In this document: piece after piece, positions 34,560-42,865 of the stretch
How the letters are laid out: each line of letters begins with the position of its first letter
Position numbering within the stretch: position 1 is the first letter of the stretch
Assembly (NCBI GenBank): GCA_963597395.1
Contig: CAVBPX010000004.1
Span: 1-64,000 of the forward strand
From: Hallerella sp963597395
GTDB taxonomy: Bacteria; Fibrobacterota; Fibrobacteria; Fibrobacterales; Fibrobacteraceae
DNA: 64,000 nt
Direction: 5' to 3'
The notes under the pieces: model-generated
Seen by the model: only the letters and a program-made list of their open reading frames with translations
What the model was told of the DNA's origin: nothing
Databases searched by the model: none
Program-made: the position numbers and the translations under genes

Positions 34560-35722
34560 TTTCGTTAGCAAACGCCGTCGGGGAATCCATGCCCAAGGCC
34601 CTTTCCGGGCTTCCGCTTCTGTCTATCGCCCTGATGAATTACGCGGACGAGCTGGAGTTGAAAAACAGGGCGTTTACCCTCTTTTGCGAAAAGAACGGCT
34701 TGCCGTCCCCGGAAAAGGTCGTGCCGAGTCCGATGCCCCGAAACTATCGGACAACGACAAAGCGCCGCGCCGGATTCGAAGACGGAAAGTTTCGACTTTT
34801 CTTTGGAGCGGACGAGCGCCTGGAATATGCGGAGCCGCTTGAACCCGCCGAGCATCTTGCCGTTTATCGTTTTGTCGAAGGCATTTTGCAAAAAGGCGCT
34901 TTTGCGCTTCTCGCCCGGGCCATGAACTGGGTCATTGTCCGCGGATCCTATAGGCGTCGCGCGGTGATTTTCAACGTGAGCGAGATGAACGCCGCGGTCG
35001 TTCGCAAACTGAAACTTTTGGGCGAACATCTGAATGCGGCAAACCTGGGAGTCGTTTCCGCCCATGTCTATTTTGATCCGTCCCGCTCCGACTACTATCT
35101 GGAGGCCGAAAGGCCGACCGATGCGCTCTCTTTCAAGACGCTTTACGGCCCGCGGGATCTGACGCTCGACATCGGAAAGTTCCGGCTAAAATATCCCGTC
35201 ACGGGCTTTAGCCAAATCAACGCTTCGCAAATTCCGAACCTGCTTTCGTTTGCCGAAAAGCTGCTCGCTCCGACAGGGAAAGAGCACTTACTCGATTTGT
35301 ATTGCGGATACGGGCTGTTTTCGTTTGGACTTGGCGAAAAGGTCGCTTCGACGTGGGGCGCGGAATGGGAAGGTCCCTCGATTGAATATGCGAAAAACAG
35401 CGCGCGGTTTCTCAAAAGGGAAAAATCCCGCTTTGTCGCCGGGAAAATCGATCGCAGCTTTGTGGAACGCTCGATTCCGAAAGTCTCCGTTCCGGAACTG
35501 ATTCTGCTTGACCCGCCGCGCATGGGCGTCGAACCGGGCGTCATTTCCGCTCTTGCCAAAAGGAATCCCGAACGCGTCCTGCATGTTTTTTGCGGCACCG
35601 ACGAAATCCCCCGCTCCGTAAACCAGTGGAGGCTCGCCGGATATCAAGTCAAAACGATTCAGCCGCTGGATCTTTTCCCGGGAACGCCGCATCTCGAAAC
35701 GATGGTGCTTCTCGGAAAGTAA
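34556..35722 (+). CDS. TrmA/RlmD-family RNA (uracil-5-)-methyltransferase-like protein
   Basis: The 388-residue protein carries the SAM-binding core LLDLYCGYGLFSFGLG, the motif VTGFSQINASQIPNLL, LDPPRMGVE, the catalytic-cysteine segment HVFCGTDE and a general base in TPHLETMVLL, in the order seen in m5U methyltransferases. It lacks the N-terminal TRAM domain and iron-sulfur cysteines, as in TrmA. The cysteine motif is CGTDE rather than the usual CNP, so the target (tRNA or rRNA) is unclear. Overlaps the NlpE-like gene. Confidence 0.78.
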   Translation: MISLANAVGESMPKALSGLPLLSIALMNYADELELKNRAFTLFCEKNGLPSPEKVVPSPMPRNYRTTTKRRAGFEDGKFRLFFGADERLEYAEPLEPAEHLAVYRFVEGILQKGAFALLARAMNWVIVRGSYRRRAVIFNVSEMNAAVVRKLKLLGEHLNAANLGVVSAHVYFDPSRSDYYLEAERPTDALSFKTLYGPRDLTLDIGKFRLKYPVTGFSQINASQIPNLLSFAEKLLAPTGKEHLLDLYCGYGLFSFGLGEKVASTWGAEWEGPSIEYAKNSARFLKREKSRFVAGKIDRSFVERSIPKVSVPELILLDPPRMGVEPGVISALAKRNPERVLHVFCGTDEIPRSVNQWRLAGYQVKTIQPLDLFPGTPHLETMVLLGK

Positions 35723-35749
35723 CGGGGAAAAATAAGGAGGAAGCCCTGT

Positions 35750-36229
35750 ATGAATTCAACCGCTCAAAAACAGGCAGCGAAAAAGTTCGCGGAACATTGG
35801 AAGGGAAAAGGCTACGAGAAAGACGAAAGCCAACCGTTTTGGCTTTCCCTCCTCCGCGATGTTTTTGGCGTGGAACATCCCGAAGAAATCGTGAGCTTTG
35901 AAAGCCAGGCAAAGCGCTATGCAAGCGAACTTCCTCTTTCAAAACATCCGCGCTACGTCGTCACGTGCAACTTCAAAAGTTTTCTCGTCTATGACATGGA
36001 AAATCCGCAGGGCGAACCGGAAGAGGTTTTGCTCGAAAACCTGGAACGGGAATTTTCCCGCCTGAATTTTTTGGTGGATGTTCGAAGCGAAGCGCTTAAT
36101 TATTTAAAAGCCGCTAAAATGAAAATAGGGCTTTTGGTCAATTTTGGAGAAACAAAATTAAAATGGGAAAGGGTTACAAGATTCACCGCCATGAATTACG
36201 TCAGTAATTCCGAATCCGTGAGACAATAG
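35750..36229 (+). pseudogene. Chimeric remnant: MmeI-type methylase N-terminus joined to GxxExxY protein tail
   Basis: The 159-residue frame reads as pieces of two families. Residues 1-53 (KFAEHWKGKGYEKDESQPFW, LLRDVFGVEHPEEIVSFESQ) and 54-110 (AKRYASELPLSKHPRYVVTC, LVYDMENPQGEPEEVLLENL) fit the N-terminal part of MmeI-type restriction-methylases, but the stretch normally between them (conserved IEQK and PFQQ segments) is missing. Residues 112-146 (RSEALNYLKAAKMKIGLLVN, FGETKLKWERV) match the end of GxxExxY proteins. The tail codons are much more AT-rich. It has a strong AAGGAGG site and may still be translated. Confidence 0.7.
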
Positions 36230-36272
36230 AGATTGGTAAAATTTCCGCAGATAGGTATGAGGCTGGAATTGC

Positions 36273-36278
36273 TATATT
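36273..36278 (+). promoter_or_regulatory. -10-like TATATT before the nitroreductase gene
   Basis: TATATT ends nine bases before the ATG and there is no Shine-Dalgarno in CCGCAAACG. The spacing allows a leader of zero to three bases. Confidence 0.35.
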
Positions 36279-36287
36279 CCGCAAACG

Positions 36288-36878
36288 ATGAACACGTTTG
36301 AATGCATCCTCTCGCGCCGCAGCACGCGCAAATACAAGCCTCTTCCCGTCGAACGGGAAAAGCTCGAGAAAATCGTCGAAGCGGGCCGCCTTGCGCCTAG
36401 CGGCGGCAACAACCAGACAAATCATTTTCTGGTGATTCAAAATGCGAAAGTTCTTGGAGCGCTCGTATCGCTAGTCGAAAAGGCCTTTGCGCGGATGCAG
36501 GTGACGGAAGGCATGTACAAAAGCATCCGAAATTCCGTCCTGAGTTCCCAAAAGGGCGGCTACGTCTTTTGCTACAACGCACCGGTCCTCGTTGTCGTCG
36601 CAAACCAAAAGGATTACGGCAACAACATGGCGGATTCCGCCATCGCCATCGAAAACATGATGCTCGAAGCGAACGAGCTCGACCTCGGAAGCTGCTGGAT
36701 AAACCAGCTGCGATGGCTTTCCGAGGATGCGGATATCCTCCGCTATTTGCAAACGCTCGGGCTTGCGGAAAACGAACGCGTTTACGGATCCCTCGCGATA
36801 GGCTATCCCGAAACACCGGACGGACTTCCCGCCCGGAAGCCCTTGCCGCGGAATGGGAACCGCGTCACATGGATTTAG
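36288..36878 (+). CDS. Nitroreductase-family flavoprotein
   Basis: A 196-residue FMN-dependent oxidoreductase fold with the N-terminal SRRSTRKYKPLPVEREKLEK and EAGRLAPSGGNNQTNHFLV (FMN phosphate contacts), and the C-terminal GSCWINQL and YGSLAIGYPE segments. Substrates cannot be predicted from sequence; family members reduce nitro groups, quinones or flavins with NAD(P)H. Single gene, possibly leaderless. Confidence 0.88.
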   Translation: MNTFECILSRRSTRKYKPLPVEREKLEKIVEAGRLAPSGGNNQTNHFLVIQNAKVLGALVSLVEKAFARMQVTEGMYKSIRNSVLSSQKGGYVFCYNAPVLVVVANQKDYGNNMADSAIAIENMMLEANELDLGSCWINQLRWLSEDADILRYLQTLGLAENERVYGSLAIGYPETPDGLPARKPLPRNGNRVTWI

Positions 36879-36962
36879 CCAAAAAACGCTTTTTACACGG
36901 ATTTTGCGAAAACAAAATGGCGAACGAAACGTTTGCTGTGTAAATTTTAGTGAAATAAACGG

Positions 36963-36992
36963 GATGCCAAAGTCTTTTTTGCCTTTGGTATC
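36963..36992 (+). promoter_or_regulatory. Leader hairpin before the TIGR02147 gene
   Basis: GATGCCAAAG and CTTTGGTATC pair over ten bases (one G-U) around a pyrimidine-rich ten-base loop, 34 bases before the start codon. No T-run directly follows, so it is more likely a leader structure or protein-binding palindrome than a terminator. Confidence 0.4.
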
Positions 36993-37026
36993 ACAAGGCT
37001 CGGTTGCTTTTTCCGTGTAAAAAATT

Positions 37027-37887
37027 ATGTTTAAAATCGATATGTCGGCAATAGACAAGCTCTTTGATTACGACGACTACCGCCGTTTTCTGAAGGACTA
37101 CTTTGACGAGCAGAAGAAGTTGCGCGCCGTGTTTTCGCACCGCTTCTTTGCCGCCAAGGCGGGCTTCAGCTCGTCGTCCTATTGTCTCAACGTCATTCGC
37201 GGGCGTTTTAACCTGACCGAAAAGTCCATCGCCAAGATGACTAAGGCGATGGGCCTCAATCACGACCAGTCCAGGTATTTTGCGGCCCTCGTGGAATACA
37301 ATCAGGCAAAGCGCGTCGAGGAACGCGAAAGCGCCTGGGACGAAATAGTCCAGATCCGTTCCAAGAGTGAATTTGTCCATGTTTCGAACGACCAGAAGGA
37401 ATTTTTCTCGAAGTGGTACTATCCCATTTTGCGGGAATTAGTCTCCCATCCGGATTTTGACGGCGATATGACGCATCTCGCCCGGACGATTGTCCCCTCG
37501 ATTTCGACGGAAGAGGCTCGGACGGCGGTCGAAAACATGCTTCGCTGGAAACTTCTGGAGAAGGATTCCCGCGGAAAGTATCGGGCGACGTCGGTGATGC
37601 TCGACGCCAAAAAGGTCGCGCCCATGGATTTGCGGCAAATTCGCCGCGAATACGTGCAACAGGCGATTGGGGCCGTCGAAACGAAGAAGCCGAGCGAGCG
37701 TTTTGCCGCCTTCACGACCCTTGCGATGAGCGAAAAATCCTATGATTATGCCGTGAAGGTTTTGGAAGAGGCCCGGCAGAAGATCATTGCGAAGGCGTCG
37801 GACGATCCCGTGGTCGAAAAAATCTACGAGCTGATGATCGTCGCCTATCCGATGAGCGAAAAGCTGGGCAAGGAGAGCGGAAAATGA
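37027..37887 (+). CDS. TIGR02147 family regulator-like protein
   Basis: The 286-residue protein matches the Fibrobacter TIGR02147 family: YDDYRRFLKDYFDEQK, FSHRFFAAKAGFSSSSYCLN, VIRGRFNLTEKSIAKM, YFAALVEYNQAK. Residues 20-75 look like a helix-turn-helix and the rest is helical. The biochemical function of the family is unknown; regulation is suggested by the HTH. There is no Shine-Dalgarno before the ATG. The last four bases overlap the lipoprotein gene (ATGA), so the two are probably one unit. Confidence 0.88.
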   Translation: MFKIDMSAIDKLFDYDDYRRFLKDYFDEQKKLRAVFSHRFFAAKAGFSSSSYCLNVIRGRFNLTEKSIAKMTKAMGLNHDQSRYFAALVEYNQAKRVEERESAWDEIVQIRSKSEFVHVSNDQKEFFSKWYYPILRELVSHPDFDGDMTHLARTIVPSISTEEARTAVENMLRWKLLEKDSRGKYRATSVMLDAKKVAPMDLRQIRREYVQQAIGAVETKKPSERFAAFTTLAMSEKSYDYAVKVLEEARQKIIAKASDDPVVEKIYELMIVAYPMSEKLGKESGK

Positions 37888-39443
37888 AGCTTTCTATTTG
37901 GAATATCGCTTTGTGCGCGAGCTTTTTACCGATTGCTTTCGGATGCTCGGAAGATTCCCGGAACGCCGGCGGCGTGACGGACATCGGAAATTCGATTGCC
38001 GGAAACATCGTGTTTGCGGACGGCGTAACGCCCGCTCGCGGGGCGCGGGTCGTTGCCTATGAGGATTCCTGGAAAAATCTCGGAATCGCGGACTCGGTGG
38101 AAGCCTTTGCCGACAGCCTCGGAAACTTTGTCCTGGAAAACGTTTCGGAAAACATGCGGGTGCTGTATGCGGCGGACCAGAACGAAAACGCGCTGGTCGA
38201 TTTGCGCGGGGATACTCTTCGGGTCGTTCTCGGAAAAGCCAAGACGCTTGCCGGGAAAATGGCCACGGAGACGTCCGGATCCTTGCGCGTCGTCGGAACG
38301 AACCTTTTGGCTGCGGTAAATGCCGACGGGGAATTTTCTTTTGACTCGATTCCCTCGGGCGACATTTCGCTTTCCTATACAAAAAATTCGGCGCCGCGGT
38401 CGCGCTTTGACTTCAGGACGGTCGCCGCCCGCGAAGCGATTGACCTGCCCGCTCTCAAGACGTTCTCGGAGGCGGATTCCATTCTGGTCGTGGCGGACGC
38501 CGCCCTGTATGCGGACACGTCACTCGGTGTCGCGCTTGGTACTTCGCTTTCGACGGCAATTTCCGTTTCGCTTTTGAGCTCCCCGACCGAGACGTTAAAA
38601 AACTTTGTGATGCCGGTGAAGTTCAACAACAAGATTGATTTTTCGGCATTTGCAAATCCGGATTCGTTCCGGGTGGTTTCGGAAAGCGGAGCCGTTCAAA
38701 AATTCGAAGTGGACTATTGGACGCCGCACGCGTCCCAGGGCGTTTTGTGGGTGCGGCTCGATTCGCTTGTCTCCGGAACCGAGAATGTTAATTTGTACTT
38801 AATCCATCGGGATGATTCCGGGGCCCGCGACCGGGCGTTTTCGGTTTCGGATTCCGTTCTCGCGGCCGTTCACATGAACGGCGATGCGCGCCTTTACTCC
38901 GCTTCGGATTCCAACCGCGCCTATGGCCTTATCGGATACGGGACAACCGTCCTTCCGGGGCAATACATTCCGCTCGATTCCGTGAATCCTTTTACGGGCG
39001 ACTTTACGCTTTCCCTGTGGGCACTGTGGAACGGACCGGATGATTCGCATCAGGTACTTTTTGCGCGCCGCGCCACGGCGGATTCCATCGTGTTCCAGTG
39101 GTATTTCGACAACATCAATTCGGCGTTTGCCGTTTACAACGTTTTGCATTGGGATTCCATTGCGGGTGCGGCCGCGGCAGTCGATACGACGCGTTGGAAC
39201 CTCTTGAGCCTCGTCTCGCGGAACGATTCCGTTTCGATGTTCGTCAACGGAACGCAGGTCGGAGAAACGGTGCCGTTCGAACTTTCCCACACGGACGCCG
39301 ATGTGCCGTTCAGGGTCGGCGGAAACGACGTGGCGGAAGAATCGTGGAACGGCGCTGTCGATGAAATCCATGTGACGGCAAAGGCCCGGTCCGCGGAGTG
39401 GATCCGCATGGAATACGAAACGCAGCGCGCCGCGGCAAACTGA
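37884..39443 (+). CDS. DUF2341/LamG-domain lipoprotein
   Basis: A 519-residue lipoprotein (LPIAFGCSED). Residues about 30-190 hold carboxypeptidase-regulatory-like folds (DSLGNFVLENVSENMRVLYA). A DUF2341 unit follows near 235-315 (NNKIDFSAFANPDSFRVVSE, LWVRLDSLVSGTENVNLYLI). Residues 340-515 are a concanavalin-type LamG domain (FTGDFTLSLWALWNG, SVSMFVNGTQVGE, NGAVDEIHVTAKARSAEWIR). Such proteins bind glycans or other surfaces. It is coupled to the TIGR02147 gene. Confidence 0.85.
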   Translation: MKLSIWNIALCASFLPIAFGCSEDSRNAGGVTDIGNSIAGNIVFADGVTPARGARVVAYEDSWKNLGIADSVEAFADSLGNFVLENVSENMRVLYAADQNENALVDLRGDTLRVVLGKAKTLAGKMATETSGSLRVVGTNLLAAVNADGEFSFDSIPSGDISLSYTKNSAPRSRFDFRTVAAREAIDLPALKTFSEADSILVVADAALYADTSLGVALGTSLSTAISVSLLSSPTETLKNFVMPVKFNNKIDFSAFANPDSFRVVSESGAVQKFEVDYWTPHASQGVLWVRLDSLVSGTENVNLYLIHRDDSGARDRAFSVSDSVLAAVHMNGDARLYSASDSNRAYGLIGYGTTVLPGQYIPLDSVNPFTGDFTLSLWALWNGPDDSHQVLFARRATADSIVFQWYFDNINSAFAVYNVLHWDSIAGAAAAVDTTRWNLLSLVSRNDSVSMFVNGTQVGETVPFELSHTDADVPFRVGGNDVAEESWNGAVDEIHVTAKARSAEWIRMEYETQRAAAN

Positions 39444-39452
39444 TCTTGTAAA

Positions 39453-39480
39453 ACAAAAAACGGACGGCCGAAGCCGTCCG
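39453..39480 (-). terminator. Intrinsic terminator for the ferredoxin gene
   Basis: On the minus strand CGGACGGC-TTCG-GCCGTCCG forms a perfect eight-base stem with a stable tetraloop, followed by TTTTTTGTTTT. The T-run is on this strand only. The stem may also slow plus-strand transcription from the lipoprotein gene. Confidence 0.92.
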
Positions 39481-39504
39481 CCCGCAAAGGATAACGGTAT
39501 GAAG

Positions 39505-39702
39505 TTATTCGTACTTGATGACCTGGGCCGGGCATCCTTCCGCCGCGGCCTTGATGTCTTCTTCGTATTGCGAAAAATCAACGCCTTCGTTGACTTTCAT
39601 CTTGTCCGGAACGCTAAAGACCGCGTCGCAGGTGCCTTCGCACGCGCCGCAGGAAACGCATTCGTCGTTCGATTCATCAAGCCAAACTTTTTTAATTGCC
39701 AT
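39505..39702 (-). CDS. Single-cluster [4Fe-4S] ferredoxin
   Basis: Start at the ATG with GAAGG upstream gives 65 residues; an in-frame ATG 33 bases earlier is less likely. Cys15, Cys18 and Cys21 (ECVSCGACEGTC) and Cys57 (EGCPAQVI) fit one 4Fe-4S cluster. Cys25 is an extra cysteine in the place of the motif's fourth position. The acidic middle is typical of electron carriers. Partners are not encoded nearby. Confidence 0.9.
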   Translation of the reverse strand: MAIKKVWLDESNDECVSCGACEGTCDAVFSVPDKMKVNEGVDFSQYEEDIKAAAEGCPAQVIKYE

Positions 39703-39731
39703 AGATTTGCCTTCATGTGGTTGTGAACGTT

Positions 39732-39767
39732 TCAAAAGGTCTGTTTTGGAACATTCGGGTGGAACAT
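39732..39767 (-). other. Possible 11-codon upstream reading frame in the ferredoxin leader
   Basis: A TATATT on the minus strand (39775-39780) is followed after seven bases by ATG and eleven codons (MFHPNVPKQTF) ending 29 bases before the ferredoxin ATG. The box-to-ATG distance equals that in two other genes here. It has no run of a single amino acid and may be chance. Confidence 0.25.
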
Positions 39768-39820
39768 TTCCCTGAATATAAATAAATTTGAGCGAAAAGA
39801 AAATAGAGGTTTATCGAGAA

Positions 39821-40597
39821 ATGAAAACGGTTGTCGTCAAAATCGGCGGAAGCCTTGCCATTGACGAGGCAAAGCTTTTGGATTTTACCCGTTCGGTTGC
39901 CCGCCTGCCCGCGTTGGGCTACCGGGTCGCTGTCGTTCACGGCGGCGGCAAGGACATTAACGAGAACATTGCGCTTCTCGCCGAGGAACCGCATTTTATC
40001 GAAGGCTTGCGCGTAACGACTCCGGGCATCATGAAGATGGTGGAAATGACCCTTTCCGGACACGTGAACAAGAAGCTCGTCCGGATGCTCGAAAACGAAG
40101 GCGCTTCGGCGGTCGGCATCTCGGGCGTCGATGGAAAACTTTTTGAAGCGGAAAAGCGAAAGGGAAAGGTCGATCTCGGGCAGGTCGGAAACATTTTTCG
40201 CGTAAATCCGAAAATCGTCGAAGACCTCTGGAATGCCGGCTGGATTCCCGTGATCAGTCCCGTTTCGATTGGGGATGGCGTCGCGTGGAACGTGAATGCG
40301 GATACGGCCGCGTCCGAACTTGCCGTTGCGCTCGGAGTCGATAAGTTTTTGCTCGTAAGCGATGTTCCGGGCGTTCTCGACAAGGAAAAAAGGCTCGTTT
40401 CGACTCTCGACGAGGCGAAGGTCGAGGAACTGATTTCCGACGGAACTATTAGCGGCGGCATGATTCCCAAGGTTCGCGAAAGCATCGGAGCCATCAAACG
40501 CGGCCTCGGCGAAATTCACATCCTCGGATGGAAAGATGCGGATTCCTTTGTAAAACAGATCAGCGGAGAAATCAATTATGGAACAATCCTCTCTTAA
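39821..40597 (+). CDS. argB: Acetylglutamate kinase
   Basis: From the ATG after a GAGG site the protein has 258 residues, like E. coli ArgB, and starts MKTVVVKIGGSLA. Motifs are VVHGGGKDIN, VNADTAASELAVALGVDKFLLVSDVPGVL (split as VNADTAASELAVALG and KFLLVSDVPGVL) and ISGGMIPKV. It phosphorylates N-acetylglutamate in arginine synthesis. A TTG 33 bases upstream is possible but not needed. It overlaps argD by 20 bases. Confidence 0.93.
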   Translation: MKTVVVKIGGSLAIDEAKLLDFTRSVARLPALGYRVAVVHGGGKDINENIALLAEEPHFIEGLRVTTPGIMKMVEMTLSGHVNKKLVRMLENEGASAVGISGVDGKLFEAEKRKGKVDLGQVGNIFRVNPKIVEDLWNAGWIPVISPVSIGDGVAWNVNADTAASELAVALGVDKFLLVSDVPGVLDKEKRLVSTLDEAKVEELISDGTISGGMIPKVRESIGAIKRGLGEIHILGWKDADSFVKQISGEINYGTILS

Positions 40598-41786
40598 GAA
40601 TCTTTTGAAGAAAGATGCGGCGGTGATTGCGCCGCTTTACGGAAAGCCCGATGTCGATTTTGTCCGCGGACGAGGAAGCTATCTGTTTGACGCCGACGGA
40701 AAGGCGTATCTGGATTTTGTGGCGGGCATTGCCGTAAACGCTCTTGGACATCAAAACGAGGGCATTTTGAACGCAATTCGCGAACAGTCGGAGCGGTTCG
40801 TCCATCTGAGCAATCTCTATCCGAACTTTCCGCAAATTCGCCTGGCCGAAAAGCTTTTGGAACTGACAAAATTTGACAAGGCCTTTTTCTGCAATTCGGG
40901 AACGGAAGCGAACGAAGGCTGCATCAAGTTTGCGCGTAAATATTTTTATCGCAAGGGCGAAACGAACCGTCAAAAGATTATCACGTTTGTGAACAGTTTT
41001 CACGGTCGGACGTTTGCTGCGCTTTCCGCAACGGGACAGCCTGCCATCCGGGAAGGCTTTGGCGATATGCCGGGCGACTTTGTGCACGTTCCATGGAACG
41101 ACGTCAAGGCCCTGACCGCCGAAGTCGATGAAAACACGTGCGCCATTATGCTCGAATCCCTCGCCGCCGAAGGCGGCGTGATGACCCTTTCTTCCGAGAT
41201 GGTCGAAGCGATTCACGCATTGCGCGAAAAGTTCGGATGCCTTGTGATTGTCGATGAGGTGCAGGCCGGCATGGGACGTCTCGGAACGTTCCTCGGAAGT
41301 GAAAAGTGCGGACTTCGCCCCGACCTGGTTTCGCTTGCAAAGGCTCTCGGCGCGGGCCTTCCCCTCGGCGCGGTTCTTCTCCGTCAAAAAATTGCCGACG
41401 AGCTCCGCCCGGGCGATCACGGCACCACGTTCGGCGGAAATCCCGTCGCCTGTGCAGCGGGTCTCTCGGTCGTAAACCAGATTTCCGCTCCGGGATTTTT
41501 GGAAAACGTGAAGAAACGTTCCGAACAGTTAAAGGCCGGTCTCGAAAAGCTTGTCGAACGCTTTGACTTTCTCGGAAGCATCCGCGGCTCGGGCCTTTTG
41601 CTCGGAATTCCGATGGACGCGTCAAAGCCCGTGAACGACCTGATTTCCGCGGCCCGGTCCGAAGGACTGCTCGTCCTGAGCGCCAAGGGAAACGTCGTCC
41701 GGCTGCTTCCTCCGTTAAACGTGAGCGAAGCGGAGTGTGCGGAAGCCCTTCAAAAGCTCGAAAGGGCGTTCGAAAAGATCGCCTGA
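40578..41786 (+). CDS. argD: Acetylornithine aminotransferase
   Basis: The 402-residue class III PLP aminotransferase has FCNSGTEANEGCIKFAR, FHGRTFAALSATGQ, VIVDEVQAGMGRLGTF, the PLP lysine in LVSLAKALGAGLPLGAVL and FGGNPVACAAG. It converts N-acetylglutamate semialdehyde to N-acetylornithine, one step after the next enzyme (argC, not here). The overlap with argB supports co-translation. Confidence 0.93.
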   Translation: MEQSSLKNLLKKDAAVIAPLYGKPDVDFVRGRGSYLFDADGKAYLDFVAGIAVNALGHQNEGILNAIREQSERFVHLSNLYPNFPQIRLAEKLLELTKFDKAFFCNSGTEANEGCIKFARKYFYRKGETNRQKIITFVNSFHGRTFAALSATGQPAIREGFGDMPGDFVHVPWNDVKALTAEVDENTCAIMLESLAAEGGVMTLSSEMVEAIHALREKFGCLVIVDEVQAGMGRLGTFLGSEKCGLRPDLVSLAKALGAGLPLGAVLLRQKIADELRPGDHGTTFGGNPVACAAGLSVVNQISAPGFLENVKKRSEQLKAGLEKLVERFDFLGSIRGSGLLLGIPMDASKPVNDLISAARSEGLLVLSAKGNVVRLLPPLNVSEAECAEALQKLERAFEKIA

Positions 41787-41794
41787 TGGGCGCG

Positions 41795-41812
41795 AAAGCC
41801 TTTTAGGGCTTT
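41795..41812. terminator. Weak hairpin between convergent genes
   Basis: AAAGCC and GGCTTT pair around TTTTAG between the ends of argD and the minus-strand secreted-protein gene, overlapping the latter's stop. Short T and A runs make it a possible weak two-way terminator. Confidence 0.3.
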
Positions 41813-42858
41813 ACGGCGCTCCCGTTCAGTTTGTAGTAGCGGACGGCTTTCCCCTTGAGGGAGGGCGTCCGCTTTATTTTTTTGATGCTTGCGGGTTCCG
41901 GGGAATTCCATTTCTTGAGGGAGTCCAGTCCCGCGTTTCCCAAAACGGCGAGGTCGTAGCCGATGACCTTTACGGCTCCTGCCGCCTTGGCCGTATCCGC
42001 CTGGGCTTTTAACCTGTCCGAACTTTCGAGCGCATGGTTGTCGCTCACCTTGAAAAGTTCCTCATCGACCCAAAATTCCACGCCGTAGAGGTCGCATGCG
42101 GATTTTACCGCCCGCTCGTAATTTCCGACGTTTGAAATGTCCGCATGGGTGTTTCCGTTGTCGTTTGCACCGATGCCGTCCTGCACCGCGACCACATCGG
42201 GCTTAAATCCCGCTTCAAAAAGGGACTTGAAAAATCCGCTCAGCTTTTCGGGCGTTTCGAGATTCTGGTTGTAGAACGGAGCGACCATCACCTTCCAGCC
42301 CTTGGACTGCGCATGCTTTGTAATCGGGGTCAAAAAGTGCGAGGCGAGACCTTCGATGGTCGCATAGCTCTGAAGCCCGTCCCAATAATACCTGGCAATT
42401 TCCTGCGGAATATAGACGCCCTGAATGACGGTTTCTGTTCCGTACAAATTAAACAGTTCGTCCAGAACCTTGATGTTCCGCTCGGCAAGCGTGTCGAGTT
42501 CCGTAACGGTCGGCGGAGTGTACCAGTTTTCGCCGTTGTAGTAGAGCCCGAGCCACAGCGTCGTTCCCGCTTCCTTTGCGGCCTGGATGCTCTTCGGGAA
42601 AAGCTGGTTGTTTTTGTATTGGGTGTTTTGCAAAAAATCCAGGTCGGACGGGTAGTAAAGATGCGTCTTTTCGACGGCCGCATATTGCAGGACGACTTCC
42701 GTCATGCCGAGGTCTTGCAAGCGCTTGTGCATGTTGGTGATGGAATCCTGCGTCTGGTAGGCCGTAGTCCACCCGGCGTCAAAAACACCGTCAAGTCCGC
42801 CGGCCCAGAGGGTCGCCGCGGAGAATGCGGAAAGAAGAAGCGTTTTGAAAAGTCTCAT
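41803..42858 (-). CDS. Secreted DUF4434-like TIM-barrel protein
   Basis: The ATG that opens a signal peptide (LFKTLLLSAFSAATLWAGG) is chosen; 351 residues. The mature part has alternating strand/helix pattern: MTEVVLQYAAVE, TTLWLGLYYNGENWYTPPT, VIQGVYIPQEIARYYWDG, WKVMVAPFYN, PDVVAVQDGIGAND, GVEFWVDEELF. This is the glycoside-hydrolase-like barrel of DUF4434 proteins, whose substrate is unknown. A conserved-looking C-terminal LKGKAVRYYKLNGSAVKP follows. It lacks a Shine-Dalgarno; TATATT ends seven bases before the ATG. Confidence 0.72.
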   Translation of the reverse strand: MRLFKTLLLSAFSAATLWAGGLDGVFDAGWTTAYQTQDSITNMHKRLQDLGMTEVVLQYAAVEKTHLYYPSDLDFLQNTQYKNNQLFPKSIQAAKEAGTTLWLGLYYNGENWYTPPTVTELDTLAERNIKVLDELFNLYGTETVIQGVYIPQEIARYYWDGLQSYATIEGLASHFLTPITKHAQSKGWKVMVAPFYNQNLETPEKLSGFFKSLFEAGFKPDVVAVQDGIGANDNGNTHADISNVGNYERAVKSACDLYGVEFWVDEELFKVSDNHALESSDRLKAQADTAKAAGAVKVIGYDLAVLGNAGLDSLKKWNSPEPASIKKIKRTPSLKGKAVRYYKLNGSAVKP

Positions 42859-42865
42859 ACCATTG

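Noticed and set aside
35750..36229. Functional restriction-modification gene
   Set aside because: There is no SAM-binding or target-recognition domain; only N-terminal fragments remain, joined to a different family's tail.
39461..39480. Terminator for the plus-strand LamG lipoprotein gene
   Set aside because: The hairpin is perfect, but the T-run exists only on the minus strand, so it was assigned to the ferredoxin gene.
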